Shown: positions 15,789-27,767, numbered from the stretch's first letter. The stretch is 64,000 nt of DNA from Plasmodium brasilianum (GCF_023973825.1 NC_090126.1:1936001-2000000); one strand, 5' to 3'. A program made the numbers and translations. Notes: generated from the letters alone by a model not told the origin.

Positions 15789-16022
15789 ACATGTATTTAT
15801 TTAGCTATAAATATTGAAATTCAAAGTTTTATAAGTTTATCCTATGTGCTAGTGAACAATAATATATAACGTTAAATAAATTTATGTTCTTTTTTTCATT
15901 ACAACAAAGTATTAGATAGATTGCTATTTTTTCATTGCACTACAAATTTCATTGTCAAACGCCCCACCCCTTTTTTCACCCCAAAAATGGGGAAAATTTA
16001 AAAAAATTAAAAGAGGTACACG

Positions 16023-16072
<50 letters not shown>

Positions 16073-16465
16073 CCTAAGCATATATTCTCGTATGTATATT
16101 TATATTTATTCGTGCTTATATATGCACTGACGTATTTATATATGTGTGTGATATTCACGTATGCACAATTATTATATTACAACACGTTACAACAGAGCTT
16201 GTATAACTTCTTAGGACTTATTTTATTTTTAATATATTATTTTATTCGTCTTCTGTTACATTAATATTTTTAAAAATAGTCCTTCCGCATATATATCATT
16301 TTTAAACAGGTAAGTAATATGAATAAAAATAATAATAAAATAAAAAGGAAGAAAAGTTCGCGAAAATTAATTGTTTTTCCTTTCTTTTTTTTTCATGAAA
16401 AAGTAAGGCGAAGAGCTAAGATAAAGGTCATTTCATTTACTCACAGCTGCTCATTTTATTCTACA

Positions 16466-16499
<34 letters not shown>

Positions 16500-16610
16500 C
16501 ATTACACATATATACATATATAAATAGGTACATACATGCGTATATGTATATGAATTATAAGAGAAGCTTTGTTTTTTTTTTATTCTGTTCATGTTGAGTT
16601 ACTGAGGTTT

Positions 16611-16612
<2 letters not shown>

Positions 16613-16700
<88 letters not shown>
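16613..16700 (+). repeat. Poly(T) tract of 88 bases
   Basis: An uninterrupted T run of 88 bases lies between ACTGAGGTTTTC and GTGTGTTAATTC. It is the longest homopolymer in the window, and its true length is uncertain in any assembly. Confidence 0.95.
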
Positions 16701-16701
<1 letters not shown>

Positions 16702-17398
16702 TGTGTTAATTCTTCATTTAGAATGACACCAATTTTATGTAATGCCAATGTACATAAATATGTTTGGTTAATTAGTAAATATTTGATTTATTTTATTTTT
16801 TTTATTTTGGCTTTGACACCTTGTCAAATAAATCAGAAATGCAGGAGGACCACAAAAATAGTTGTACAATATAATATACTGTAATGTGCATATTATAGCT
16901 ATATATTAAAAAAAAAGATCGAGGATATTTTAAAATTGTACAGTAAAAAACTAGATATGTAAATATAATTATATATGTATGTTTGTATTTATATATGTAC
17001 GAACATACGTGAATGTAGAAAAGCAATACTATTTTAAAAGGGTGTATGGTAGGTAATAAGGCCTAGAGTTACATACTTTCGAAATTTGCAATGCTATCAT
17101 TTTTGCCTTCTTAAGTTGCTTATTGTTATATGTAAATGCATCATAAGTAACTAAACAATGTATACCTATATTTTACAGTGGATGTTATTTTAATAAATCA
17201 TTTTTTTTACAAAGTGTTAGGTGAACATATTATGAATACACGTTCATAAAAAATATTAATAAGACCAAGTTCACGTTGCAGGTTTGCGCACCATGAGAGA
17301 GAGTGATATGTACTTTATTTCTTTAAAAAAAATAAAATAAAATAGAAAAAATATTAGAAGAAATATAGGTGCATATGACTTTTTTTAATTAAGTAAAA

Positions 17399-17695
17399 AT
17401 TTGCAATAAATTTGAAGTAAATATGCAATAAATTTGCAGTAAATATGCAATAAATATGCAATAAATATGCAGTAAATATGCAATAAATATGCAATAAATA
17501 TGCAATAAATATGCAATAAATATGCAATAAATATGCAATAAATATGCAATAAATATGCAGTAAATATGCAGTAAATATGCAATAAATATGCAATAAATAT
17601 GCAGTAAATATGCAGTAAATATGCAGTAAATATGCAGTAAATATGCAATAAATATGCAATAAATATGCAGTAAATATGCAATAAATTTGCTTTAA
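17399..17695 (+). repeat. 11-bp array AAATATGCAAT
   Basis: About 27 tandem copies of AAATATGCAAT alternate with AAATATGCAGT, with TTTGCAAT variants at both edges. The minus strand reads open through it as a repeat of HIYCIFTAYLL type, which is an artefact. Confidence 0.92.
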
Positions 17696-20309
17696 TTTGC
17701 GCGATTGTTTTCCTTTTTATCTACATTTCGTTTCTTTTTTTTTTATTTTTCAAATAGAAAAAATGGGGTTATCTAAATCTGTGTTGATATTATAAAAATG
17801 AGATTCAATTATTATATGAGCGCACATCCCCCTTCATTTTTTATAAATTTCTACATAAGAAACGCTGCATACAATTTAACATCTATTAGTGGCAAATAAT
17901 GCATATATATGTATGTGTCTATGAATATATGCATATGTATACATAATTGATAAATTCAGTTCGGGAGAATATTTAAAATGAGATAACAAAAAAAAAAAAA
18001 AAAATAATAAACATTATCATTACTACTTTTACTACTGATAATTACCTGAGTCATGTTCGTTTTTTTTTTTTTTTAGAAGTTTAAAATTAATGAGTTAGCT
18101 TTTTTTTTTTTTTTTTTGTAAAATTTGCAAAGGTCCTACACTTGCGCATATTCATCGTTATGCCGCTTACTTATATGCATGGGTTAAAATAGGTTGACAT
18201 AATAAAACAACTGTGCAATTGCTATTTCTGTTTTAAGTTATCAACAGTACGTATGCATATGTATATAAGTATATGTATATAAGTATATGGGTGTATGTAT
18301 GTGGGAGTATGTATTCGTTTATATATATTCGTGTGTATGCATTCGTGTGTTTGTCTTTATGCACTGATATATGTGTGGTCCCGTTTGCAACACCGGGGAT
18401 GGGCATACTACGTTCGAAACTCTAATGTTGTATCATGTAAGAAAGAATAATTTATTTTTCATATATACCATGTACTCTTCTCATGTTACGTATTCTTAGG
18501 GCATTCTTATCATTTCTGTAAAAATGTTATAGACGTGCTTAAACGTATAATTGTTTAGACACATAAAAAAAAAGATTGCACATATATATGTATATCGCCC
18601 CAATTGATCTATCATTTTTTTTATTTTTCTTTCTTTTATATTATAAGCATGTTTATGCAGGAGTGCTTATAATTATTTTTAAGAATAAAATTTATTTTTA
18701 TATATACTTCATAGTAAAACTATTTAACGATACTATTTAACAGTATATTTTTTTTAAAAAATAATGAAATTGTTGTGTCCTTCCTCTTAACGTTTCTTCA
18801 TTTTAAATCTTTGTCTTGTCTTGTTTTAATTTTTTTTTTTTTTTTTTTATCATTTTTTAAATAATGCTTTTCCCTTTTATACACAACGTTTAAAATTATA
18901 AAATACCTTAACTTAATGTACCATATTCAACAGGATTTAAAAAAAATATATTCTTATAAACTCCGGGCAAACATGTTTTCCCAAAATTTTACTGCATATT
19001 TGTATATAACATATAAATATGAACATTACTGTAAATATTTATATACATATTAATGTACAAATTAATTCTATATAGTCAGGACATGTACGTTTGCTCTTTC
19101 CTTTTCTTTGCATTCGAACTTGCATTATTCATATTGTTTATATATATACATATAACGGCAATTATATTTATATACCTCCTTCCTTGTGTTTTTACAAAAC
19201 TTATAAGCTTATATTAAATGTAAAAATTCGATGAATAAATCTACTAATAATTATAGGGGGGAGGGGATGGTGTTCCATATCTGTTCCCTTTAAATCTAGC
19301 AGTGTATCTTAAACAACATACGTACAAACATTAACTCATGCTGCAAATATATTTTACATGTACTATTATAGTACTATACGTACAGTAAACTTTGCTATTT
19401 AAACTTATATTTAGCTATCAGCACATATATATTGCTACGTATATATATAAATTTATAAATATATTATGCACACGTAAATTTATGTGCAGTCACTAGTACT
19501 AATCTGTACTAGTTTGTACCAGTTTGTACAAACGTTTAAGCTGATTTTTGCTAACTAGGTTTATAACAATAAATTAATCAAAAAATATCAGAGAATCATG
19601 TTTTTTCGATAATTTTATAGCATTTCAAATTCATTCACATAGACATTATTCTGATATGTATACATATATTATATATAAATATATATAATAATATATATAT
19701 ATATATAATATATAATATATAATATATATATATATATATATATGCTCAACTGTTTTATGTTTTTACGCTTTTTAATCAGTTTATTTTGCGCTTAAATATA
19801 TATATATATATGAATATATTTATGTATAAATTTTTTTTGGTACAAAATATTACATGTAGATAATTTTTTTTTTTTTTTTTTTTTTATATATAGATAATTT
19901 TTTATGAGAAAAAATTTGAGCAAATATGATGCCACAATGAAAAAAAAAAAAAAAAAATATTGTACTTATGTATATATATACATATATAACATATATACAA
20001 AAACATTTATATTTATTTATTCATATATATTGCATGAATGATAATTTAAAAAAAAAAAATATATATATGAAAAAAATGTACATGATATGAAGTATATATG
20101 TAAGATGAAGAAAGAAAAAAAAAATTATTTTAATTGAAACCGAAGTACCAGTAGTAGTAGTAAATATGTAAAAATTTTTGATGCATAAAAGAGTAAAAAC
20201 TTTACTATGCAGTAAAATTATCAGTTAATTCAAAAGTAGTAAGAAGAGAATTCCATCGCGATTGCAATCATTCCTCTTTCTTTTTTTTTCATTTTTCCAT
20301 CGTTTGTCG

Positions 20310-20600
20310 TTCACCGTTCATCGTTCATCGTTCATCGTTCATCATTCGTCAATCATCTTTTATCATTCGTCAATCATCTTTTATCATTTGTCAATCATTT
20401 TATATCATTTGTTAACCATATTTTATCATTCGTTAATCATCTTTTACCATTCTTCAATCATCTTTTACCATTCTTCAATCATCTTTTACCATTCTTCAAT
20501 CATCTTTTACCATTCTTCAATCATCTTTCATCATTCTTCAATCATCTTTTACCATTCTTCAATCATCTTTTACCATTCTTCAATCATATTTCGATATTTA
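20310..20600 (+). repeat. 21-bp array CATCTTTTACCATTCTTCAAT
   Basis: About 12 copies of a 21-bp pyrimidine-rich unit. The 5' copies (CATCGTT, CATTCGTCAAT) are more diverged than the 3' copies. The open plus frame across it is purely repetitive and ends in low-complexity sequence, so I do not call it a gene. Confidence 0.88.
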
Positions 20601-20836
20601 TCATTCTTCCTTCACTGTTCATTATTCTTCCTTTACCATTCATCATTCTTTCATTTTCGCTCCTTTTTTTATTTTTTTTTTTGTGAACAAGTAAGCATAT
20701 ATCTTATTATGTATTAAGTAGGTTAATATTTATCATATTAGCTATATGTTAAGACAAAAACTTAAAATATTTATTTGTTTTTATAGTTTTTAAATTTTTT
20801 TTTATTTTATTTTATTTTTTTTTTTTGGACTTCACG

Positions 20837-20915
20837 CATATATACATACGTATACATATATATACATACGTATACATATATATACATACGTATACATATA
20901 TGTACATACGTATAA
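20837..20915 (+). repeat. TATACATACGTATACATA array
   Basis: Four to five copies of a unit of about 20 bp (ATATATACATACGTATACAT) lie about 0.4 kb upstream of the coiled-coil gene. Confidence 0.8.
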
Positions 20916-21126
20916 ATACATATTACTAAGTACCTGTAATATATAGCGGCGTACTTTCTTTTTACTTCCTATATGATATATTCATGTACATATGTATACG
21001 TGAACGTATGTATACATGCGCTGTACATGCCTTTACCTATTTGCCCTATGTAAAATTAGTTTATTGTTTTTATGAGCTGTTCGCGTTATTATATATCTAA
21101 TACTTAATACGTATATTACATATTTA

Positions 21127-21157
<31 letters not shown>

Positions 21158-21276
21158 TTTTGCATATATCTATGTATATATGCGTATTGGTTGTCTGTGC
21201 GTAACAAGTTAGGGGTGTTAGAATTCTACAAAAAGAACGTACAAATTTTTGTCTAAAGAAAATACGTTAAGGCATA

Positions 21277-22524
21277 ATGTCGGCAGCTGCTGTAGGTGTG
21301 GAAAATAGATGTTTAATGAAAAACAAGAAAAGTAGAAATAATGCATGTGATTTCATAAATGTAGACATAAATTATATTATAAAAGATATATATGGTTTCA
21401 AACATGGAAGAAAAAGAACTGTTCAATTTATTAATGATGAAAATATTATAAACTCAGAAGACATAAAAAAAATAATTAAAAAAATAAAGATTAAGGATAA
21501 TTCAAATAGCGAAATGGAGAAGCATGAAGCATTTCAACAGGGAGAAAAACAAAAATATTTTTTAACTCAACATCCACAGGATGGTACAAAGGACAGAGCA
21601 GATAATGGCTGCGATGGTGTAAGCAATGGTAGAAGCAATGGTAGAAGCAATGGTATGAACACTAGTAGAGACAGTGGTACAGGGAGTGATATAGGCAGTG
21701 ATAGCAGCGATGTTAGCGGTGATGATGGTAGCAGTGGTAACAATAACATAATTGGAAATGATAAGAGTAATTGTAGTATAAATCATAACAATAATGATGA
21801 TAGTAATAGTAATGATAGCAGCAATAGGTGCATTACTAGTATTGGTAGTATCGGTAGTATCGGTAGTATCGGTAGTATTGGTAGTATCGGTAGTATTGGT
21901 AGTATTGGTAGTATCGGTAGTAGTGGAAATAGTGGAAATAGTGGCAATAGTGGCGGTAGTGGTAGTAGTGGTAGTAGTGGTAGTAGTGGCAGTAGGACTA
22001 GTGAGCGAAGCGCTGAGTACTTCCAGTGCTTCGAAAATAATAATATATTAAAAAACTCTAATTATAATAAGATAGGATGTAGTGGATCCCCTCCAGAAAT
22101 ACTACTTGAAAAAGAAGAGAAAACAAAAATATTGAGAAAGCAATTTGAATTATGTATAGACAATATTTTAGAAATAATATGTTCATGTAATGAAATTAAT
22201 GAAGCGAAAAAAAGTATGGTACCATTACTTAGTGAATTTATACAAAATAATTTTATTTGTTTAGATGATTATGAAAAAAATCAAGATATTATTAAACTAA
22301 ATATTGACACATTACAAAAAGAAAAGAAAGTATTAATAAGTGCAGTAAAGATGCAATATCAAAAAATTTTAAAATTACAAAAATTAACAGATAGTCAAAA
22401 AAATGAACTAAAAAAGAAAAGTGATGAATTAAATCAAATAAAAGCAAAAGTTCATCAGTATTTTTATGATATTAATAACCCGAATAAAAGAGTTTTTTCC
22501 ATTCTCTCGCCAGATGTGTATTAA
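21277..22524 (+). CDS. Conserved Plasmodium protein, coiled-coil, function unknown
   Basis: I do not recognise a domain. The single 415-residue frame starts MSAAAVGVENRC. It has a basic N-terminal block (FKHGRKRTVQFINDENI), a long Gly/Ser/Asn/Asp-rich segment at about residues 105-245 with ten near-identical SIG triplets (GGTAGTATC/T repeats), and an alpha-helical C-terminal third at about 280-395. That third is rich in Lys, Glu, Leu and Ile in a spacing typical of coiled coil (for example NIDTLQKEKKVLISAVKMQ). The ends, RKQFELCIDNILEII and YDINNPNKRVFSILSPDVY, look ordered and are the best places for homology detection. It has no signal peptide or membrane segment. It could be a cytoskeletal or kinetochore-type scaffold, but nothing in the sequence proves that. 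Confidence 0.85.
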   Translation: MSAAAVGVENRCLMKNKKSRNNACDFINVDINYIIKDIYGFKHGRKRTVQFINDENIINSEDIKKIIKKIKIKDNSNSEMEKHEAFQQGEKQKYFLTQHPQDGTKDRADNGCDGVSNGRSNGRSNGMNTSRDSGTGSDIGSDSSDVSGDDGSSGNNNIIGNDKSNCSINHNNNDDSNSNDSSNRCITSIGSIGSIGSIGSIGSIGSIGSIGSIGSSGNSGNSGNSGGSGSSGSSGSSGSRTSERSAEYFQCFENNNILKNSNYNKIGCSGSPPEILLEKEEKTKILRKQFELCIDNILEIICSCNEINEAKKSMVPLLSEFIQNNFICLDDYEKNQDIIKLNIDTLQKEKKVLISAVKMQYQKILKLQKLTDSQKNELKKKSDELNQIKAKVHQYFYDINNPNKRVFSILSPDVY

Positions 22525-23510
22525 TTTGGTTAGTGCATGAGGAGGGGGGGGGGAGGAAAAAAAAAAGGCAGTAAATTATGCATTCGTGTTTGTTTAGAAT
22601 GAGATATACATATGTATGTGCTTTACGTGGGTTATGTATACTTATAATTATACCTTGTCCATTGGCACTTATATTATATATATGTATGAGTACAAACTTA
22701 CGTGAACGTGGTAACTTGGTGGACAAGGCTCAAGGATGATGACTATACGCTGTATGATGATAGTATAATAGTATATATCAGTGGGTATATATATTATTTA
22801 TATAGGAAGAAAGAAAAAAAAGAATATTGTTGAAGTTTTGGTTATGTGCAAGTAGGGTAAAATTTTAGTTGTAACTACTTTATTTGAGTGTGCTGGTTAT
22901 CAAAGCAGTTTCTGCTTTAAGCAAGTGTGCACACATATATACATGCATATACGTATGCATATACGTATGCATGTGGTTATGCATCTGATTGTGCATGCTA
23001 TTATGAATATGTTAATGTATTATTTTATTATGTGTATGATGAAATGTTTTTTTCCAATGCTCGCGTAGAGCAGTTATGTGCACATTTGTCATGCGAACAT
23101 GTATATGTATATATGTATATGTATATATATGTATATATGCGCATGTGTGCATACATATAAACACATATATACGTACGTATGTACGTACATAATTTTTCCC
23201 AATGGGGAAGGGAAAAGGCAAACGTACGTTAATTGTTCCATAAAAGGGAAAAAAGAAAAGAGCGTTATATCTACATATAGCATATGCGTGTTATGCGCTT
23301 TCCGAATGCACAAGTAGTGGAAAAGTCCTTTTAGATTTCTTCATGTAGGTAAAATATATATTGTAATTATTATGGAGTGAAAAACAAAAGAATAAGGAGA
23401 AGACGTAAAACCGAGATTACGTGTACTTGCTTGTGGACAAATTTGTTTGTATTCTAGACCGCTAGGAGGTAGTTTACTTGCGTAACATGCACACGTATTA
23501 TACCCACACA

Positions 23511-23622
23511 CGTATATGCATGTTTACACGTATATGCATGTTTACACGTATATGCATGTTTACACGTATATGCATGTTTACACGTATATGTATGTTTACA
23601 CGTATATGTATGTTTACACGTA
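23511..23622 (+). repeat. 18-bp array ACACGTATATGCATGTTT
   Basis: Seven tandem 18-bp units encode only an artefactual CMFTRI repeat. The last copies carry a C to T change (ATGTATGT). Confidence 0.9.
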
Positions 23623-24384
23623 CACCTCAACATTGTCTAAAAATATATGTACATATCACATTAACACAAATGCAGTTATTTTTAATTATTAACTTAATGC
23701 CTTTTTATAAAAACATTTTTATTAATTTTTTTTTTTTTTTTCTTTTACATATTGTAAAAACATAAAACAAAATTAAATGTAAACTACTTTTTTTTAAATA
23801 TTTCACGTAAAAGCGGTAAAATAAGGAATTTTTTCTTTGAGACGAAAGGCATATTTTCGAAAAATGGCGGGAGATATGTATGTATATGCATATATATGTC
23901 TATTGTACGTATATATATGTAGGTGATAGAGCCCTTTATAAAGTGCACCTTCGAGGCTATAAATCCATTATGATCCTAGCAGTCGTTAAACGTGTTACCC
24001 ATTCTTAATAATTGGCGGGTAAAAACGTTAATATTATAGCAAATTATAAGAAATTTTGACACACAGTGTGATATCCAAATGTATTTATTCATTATTCGTA
24101 GTTGTTCGTTAGTAGAACATTTTAAGTAATTGGAAACTCGGCTATTTCTTTAAAAAAAAAAAATTAAAGTAAAATTTGAAAGCAAATAAAATGGGTACAC
24201 GCGTAAATAGCAAATTTATTTCGTATTAAAAATGGTGTACACCTTTTGATAATACAAAAGTGAAAAGAGGGAAAATGGCTAAAATGATAAGTAATGGAAA
24301 AAAAAAAAAAAAAAAAAAAAAAAAGTTAAAAAGGAGCAAATAGTGAAAAGAATAAATAAAAAAAAAAAAAAAAACAGATCATTA

Positions 24385-24530
24385 ATAATAAGTAATGATC
24401 TACAATGATAAGTAATGATCTATAATGATAGGTAATGATCTGTAATGATAGGTAATGATCTGTAATGATAGGTAATGATCTGTAATGATAGGTAATGATC
24501 TGTAATGATAGGTAATGATCTATAATAATC
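24385..24530 (+). repeat. 20-bp array TAATGATAGGTAATGATCTG
   Basis: About seven tandem copies of a 20-bp unit with an internal half-repeat TAATGAT. Degenerate GATCAGTACTGATAAATAAT copies follow. There are no spacers of unique sequence, so this is not a CRISPR array. Confidence 0.9.
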
Positions 24531-24806
24531 AGAAATGATGAATAATGATCAGTACTGATAAATAATCAATGATCAGATCTATGAATAAACAAAATTTAAA
24601 AGTTGGAAAAATAAGTACGAGAAACAAAGCCAATTTTTGCTTCAATTTTTTTTTTTTTCTTCCCTATAACACAGCCAAGCGAAACTTAGCTAAGAATAAC
24701 TATAATCATATACAATTTAAGTATGCCCAACTAGACTTGGGGCAACAAAATTGTATACTACTTAATTATGCACGACTTCACTACGCTCAACCGAATCATA
24801 TGTAAC

Positions 24807-27245
24807 TTAGCACACCTTCTTGCACATTAGAAATGTGTTCAAATCGATTTTTCTTTTTTTCTTCTTCTTCTTCCTGTGCATCTTATAATGGGCTATATAT
24901 GCCGCTGCAAATTCATGTTGTTTTTTTAATTCGTTAATATTGATCGAAAAGTTAATCAACGGGTTAAAAAAATCGGGTTCTTGCAATTTTTGGTCCTGTT
25001 CGTTAAATGCATCATTAGCATTACCATAATTGTTACTGTTACCACTATCCACGTGTGAATCATCCTTCACTCTCATATTATCATTCGTAAATTCATTAGT
25101 TGTACCGTTACCATATACCTGTCTGTTATTATTTTTTCTATTCAATATAAACTCATTCTTGTTGTTCATGGTAAGATTTCCAAGCACCTGGTTTCCATTG
25201 GTATTATTGCTCGTGCATGTAGCAGTAGTGATCCCCGAATTGTTCTTACTACTACTGTTATAACACTCATGGGTCAATTTGATATCATTATTCAGGGTAG
25301 AACGAGCCCCATTTAATGTGAACCCGCTATGAAACGACGTTCCCCCCCCTCCCTCTTCATATGTATTACTGTTATTCTTTTGATTTTTGACAATAGTGTC
25401 AATTACATTTTTAATATTCGTATTAATAATTAACTCATCCGCGTTAACAAATTTTGAACAACTTGGGCATTTCATAATATGTGTCTTCTGATCTGCACTC
25501 GTGTAATATGCTGAATAATCATTTTTTCTTTTTTTGTTATATTTAAATAAACAAGGTTTACAGTAGGTTTCTCCACAGCAGTGTAGAGTTATGGGAGAGG
25601 TGTACAATCGTTTACATAATAGACATTTATAAATACTCGATATATTTTCTTTCTCCTTTTTGTTACTAGTACCATTACGCTTACGGTTACGTTTACTAAT
25701 ACTACTACTATGACTATCAATACTATCATTACTATCATTGCCATCATCATTGCCTTCATTATCATTATTACCACCACTGCTGTTAGCATTTACACCTAAG
25801 TAGATATTAATCTTATCATCAACACTTCTATACAAGTATGCACTACCACTCACATCCTCGACATCCTTCATAATTCCATAACTACCATCTTTTAATATAT
25901 ATATCTGATCATATTTATATATATCTTCTGCTTTTATTTTTGTTAAAAAATTTGTAGGTATACCTGTCGGTACTTTTATTTTTTTATTATTATTAAAAGT
26001 ACTCATAGTACAGTTTTTAATACTATGTCCTTTTTTACCACACATATGACAAATATAATCAGGTGAAACATATTTATTCAAATTTTCTAAGCTAGTATTA
26101 TTATATGCTGTATTTTTTGTCTTGTAGTACTTGTTCAACTCGGTATTGTTGTACTTCGGATAGCCTAAGCCTCCGTTTGACAAACCACTACCTACAGAAG
26201 CAATTGAAATGGAAGGAGTCGTAGTAGTACCAGCCGCAGTAAAACTACAAGAAGCAGTAGAAGCAGTCGTAGTAGCGGTGGTAGTAACCGCGGTGGTAAG
26301 ATCCCCATTAATGGGATTAAAACCCCTATGAGGCGTAGAAGATGTTGACATTTTGATAAATTTATTTTGATAAATTTTTTGATTGTTTTTATCTTTTTTG
26401 TAATAATTCATTCTGTATTTATTCGTATCCGTATTATAGATGTTATTTCTTTCCATTGCTTCTTGTATTTTCATATATTCATCATCGTTTTGATTTTCTT
26501 TTATTATATTATTATTCCTATTGTACACATTCCACGGCTTATTATTACTTCCACTAATACCAGTAACACCACTAACACCACTAACACCACTAATACCACT
26601 AACACCAGTAATACCACTAACACTAGTAATACCAGTAATACCAGTAACTCCACTAATACTGCTAATACAGCCACTATTAGGGGGATGCATCTGTGGCCTA
26701 TTCATTTTTACAGCTCTGTCATTCATATCATTATTATTTGTCCTTTCCTGCACACTTTTATAAACAGAATTAGGGTAACTACCACCGTGATGATTGCCAT
26801 GATGACCACTATAATGACTACTGTAACCATTGATCTTATTCGTATTACTACTGAAATTACTACTGAAATTACTACTGTGGTTATTACCACTGTTACTGAG
26901 GTACGGTTCACTCTGCTCTTTGCTTGATAGGGAACCTTCTTCCTGCTCAGCTACACATTTATTCTTCTCTAAGTAGATTCTATTACTTTTTTGTAATAGG
27001 TCCTTCACAACACCTATACTACTTCTTTGTACTTCTAGAAGCATACCATTTTGAATACTTTCATGTTCACTCAAAACTCTGTTATTATGATATAAAAGGA
27101 TGTCCAAACTATTTTGTAACTCTAAATTTATGACTTCTAAAATTTTCTTTTTAATAGTGCCATAACTGCAAGGTAAGGATATCCTTAAAATGTTTGTGCC
27201 TCCCTTGCTCCCCTTAAAATTCCAGTATATAAACGTGTCGATCAT
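24807..27245 (-). CDS. RBBP6/Mpe1-type DWNN-zinc knuckle-RING protein
   Basis: The single exon encodes 812 residues. Residues 1-80 (MIDTFIYWNFKGSKGGTNIL onward) match the ubiquitin-like DWNN domain that defines RBBP6/Mpe1/SNAMA proteins. At about 395-410 is a CCHC zinc knuckle (CHMCGKKGHSIKNC, spacing CX2CX4HX4C). At about 535-600 is a RING/U-box-like finger (CLLCKRLY, CCGETYCKPC, CPSCSKF). This is exactly the family order. Family members act in mRNA 3'-end cleavage and polyadenylation with CPSF and may be E3 ubiquitin ligases. The linkers are Asn/Ser/Thr-rich, including a Ser-Gly-Val/Ile-Thr/Ser repeat at about 200-235. The C-terminus is a Lys-rich tail (YKMHRKKKKKKRKID) and could be a nuclear signal. 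The start is fixed by the DWNN domain beginning at the first Met. Confidence 0.92.
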   Translation of the reverse strand: MIDTFIYWNFKGSKGGTNILRISLPCSYGTIKKKILEVINLELQNSLDILLYHNNRVLSEHESIQNGMLLEVQRSSIGVVKDLLQKSNRIYLEKNKCVAEQEEGSLSSKEQSEPYLSNSGNNHSSNFSSNFSSNTNKINGYSSHYSGHHGNHHGGSYPNSVYKSVQERTNNNDMNDRAVKMNRPQMHPPNSGCISSISGVTGITGITSVSGITGVSGISGVSGVSGVTGISGSNNKPWNVYNRNNNIIKENQNDDEYMKIQEAMERNNIYNTDTNKYRMNYYKKDKNNQKIYQNKFIKMSTSSTPHRGFNPINGDLTTAVTTTATTTASTASCSFTAAGTTTTPSISIASVGSGLSNGGLGYPKYNNTELNKYYKTKNTAYNNTSLENLNKYVSPDYICHMCGKKGHSIKNCTMSTFNNNKKIKVPTGIPTNFLTKIKAEDIYKYDQIYILKDGSYGIMKDVEDVSGSAYLYRSVDDKINIYLGVNANSSGGNNDNEGNDDGNDSNDSIDSHSSSISKRNRKRNGTSNKKEKENISSIYKCLLCKRLYTSPITLHCCGETYCKPCLFKYNKKRKNDYSAYYTSADQKTHIMKCPSCSKFVNADELIINTNIKNVIDTIVKNQKNNSNTYEEGGGGTSFHSGFTLNGARSTLNNDIKLTHECYNSSSKNNSGITTATCTSNNTNGNQVLGNLTMNNKNEFILNRKNNNRQVYGNGTTNEFTNDNMRVKDDSHVDSGNSNNYGNANDAFNEQDQKLQEPDFFNPLINFSININELKKQHEFAAAYIAHYKMHRKKKKKKRKIDLNTFLMCKKVC

Positions 27246-27286
27246 GTTTACGTTCGCTCTGTTGTACTTTTCGTTGTTCTTCTCCG

Positions 27287-27452
27287 TTTGTACTTCTCCG
27301 TTTGTACTTCTCCGTTTGTATTAATCTGTTCTATTGCTCCGTTCTATTGCTCCGTTCTACTGCTCCGTTCTACTGCTCCGTTCTACTGTTCCGTTCTACT
27401 ACTCCGTTCTACTGTTCCGTTCTACTACTCCGTTCTACTGCTCCGTTTTATT
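27287..27452 (+). repeat. CTCCGTTCTACTG array upstream of the RBBP6-like gene
   Basis: Thirteen- to fourteen-bp units of the type TCCGTTCTACTGC repeat about twelve times, beginning about 40 bases from the start codon. It must be within the 5' UTR or promoter of that minus-strand gene. Confidence 0.88.
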
Positions 27453-27767
27453 TTACTTTTTTAATGCATCTCCAAACAGCTAATCAGGCAAAAGGAAAAA
27501 CTACTACGCTGCCGCTTTATGCTGCTATGTATTGGAGTTAATGTTATATTTATGCCTGAGAAATTTTCATCTGTGTGTGTATTATGAAAATGAAAAAAGT
27601 TTTCACCCAGTGGAAGAGGAGTGGTATATAATATATAAACGTGCAGTTGTTAATACACATTTAAATAGATATATATACAACCCATGAACACGTACGTGCG
27701 CACACAGAGGTACAAATATAGTAGGCATGTATATTTCCCCTTGAGTTAAAAAAAAATAATAATAATA

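Larger units (their letters stand above)
14697..21276. other. 6.6-kb divergent intergenic region between RPL10 and the coiled-coil gene
   Basis: This is the longest gene-free stretch in the window. It contains short AAATGATAAAGAAAAAATGT units (about 15315-15390), (TA)n at 16029-16068, an 88-base T run (16613-16700) and the arrays listed separately. A slightly GC-richer patch lies at 18370-18425. No protein-coding exon series is visible. It must hold the promoters of both flanking genes. Confidence 0.6.
22525..24806. other. Convergent intergenic region with repeats
   Basis: This lies between the coiled-coil gene and the RBBP6-like gene, tail to tail. It starts with an unusual G-rich patch (22541-22556) 16 bases after the stop codon. 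TGTA microsatellites occur at 23098-23190, and two arrays are listed separately. I see no gene. Confidence 0.6.

Noticed and set aside
18361..18430. tRNA-like GTTCGAAAC motif in a GC-richer patch
   Set aside because: The bases flanking the loop do not form a five-pair T stem, and no acceptor stem or anticodon arm could be drawn.
20262..20717. Plus-strand frame of 151 codons
   Set aside because: Almost wholly 21-bp repeat (IIFYHSS units), with no splice or homology support.
23930..24015. Moderately GC-rich patch with a GTGATAG box-like motif
   Set aside because: No matching D box or terminal stem was visible, so a snoRNA call is not supported.
24385..24530. Regular repeats resembling a CRISPR array
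   Set aside because: The units are directly adjacent without unique spacers, and the genome is eukaryotic.
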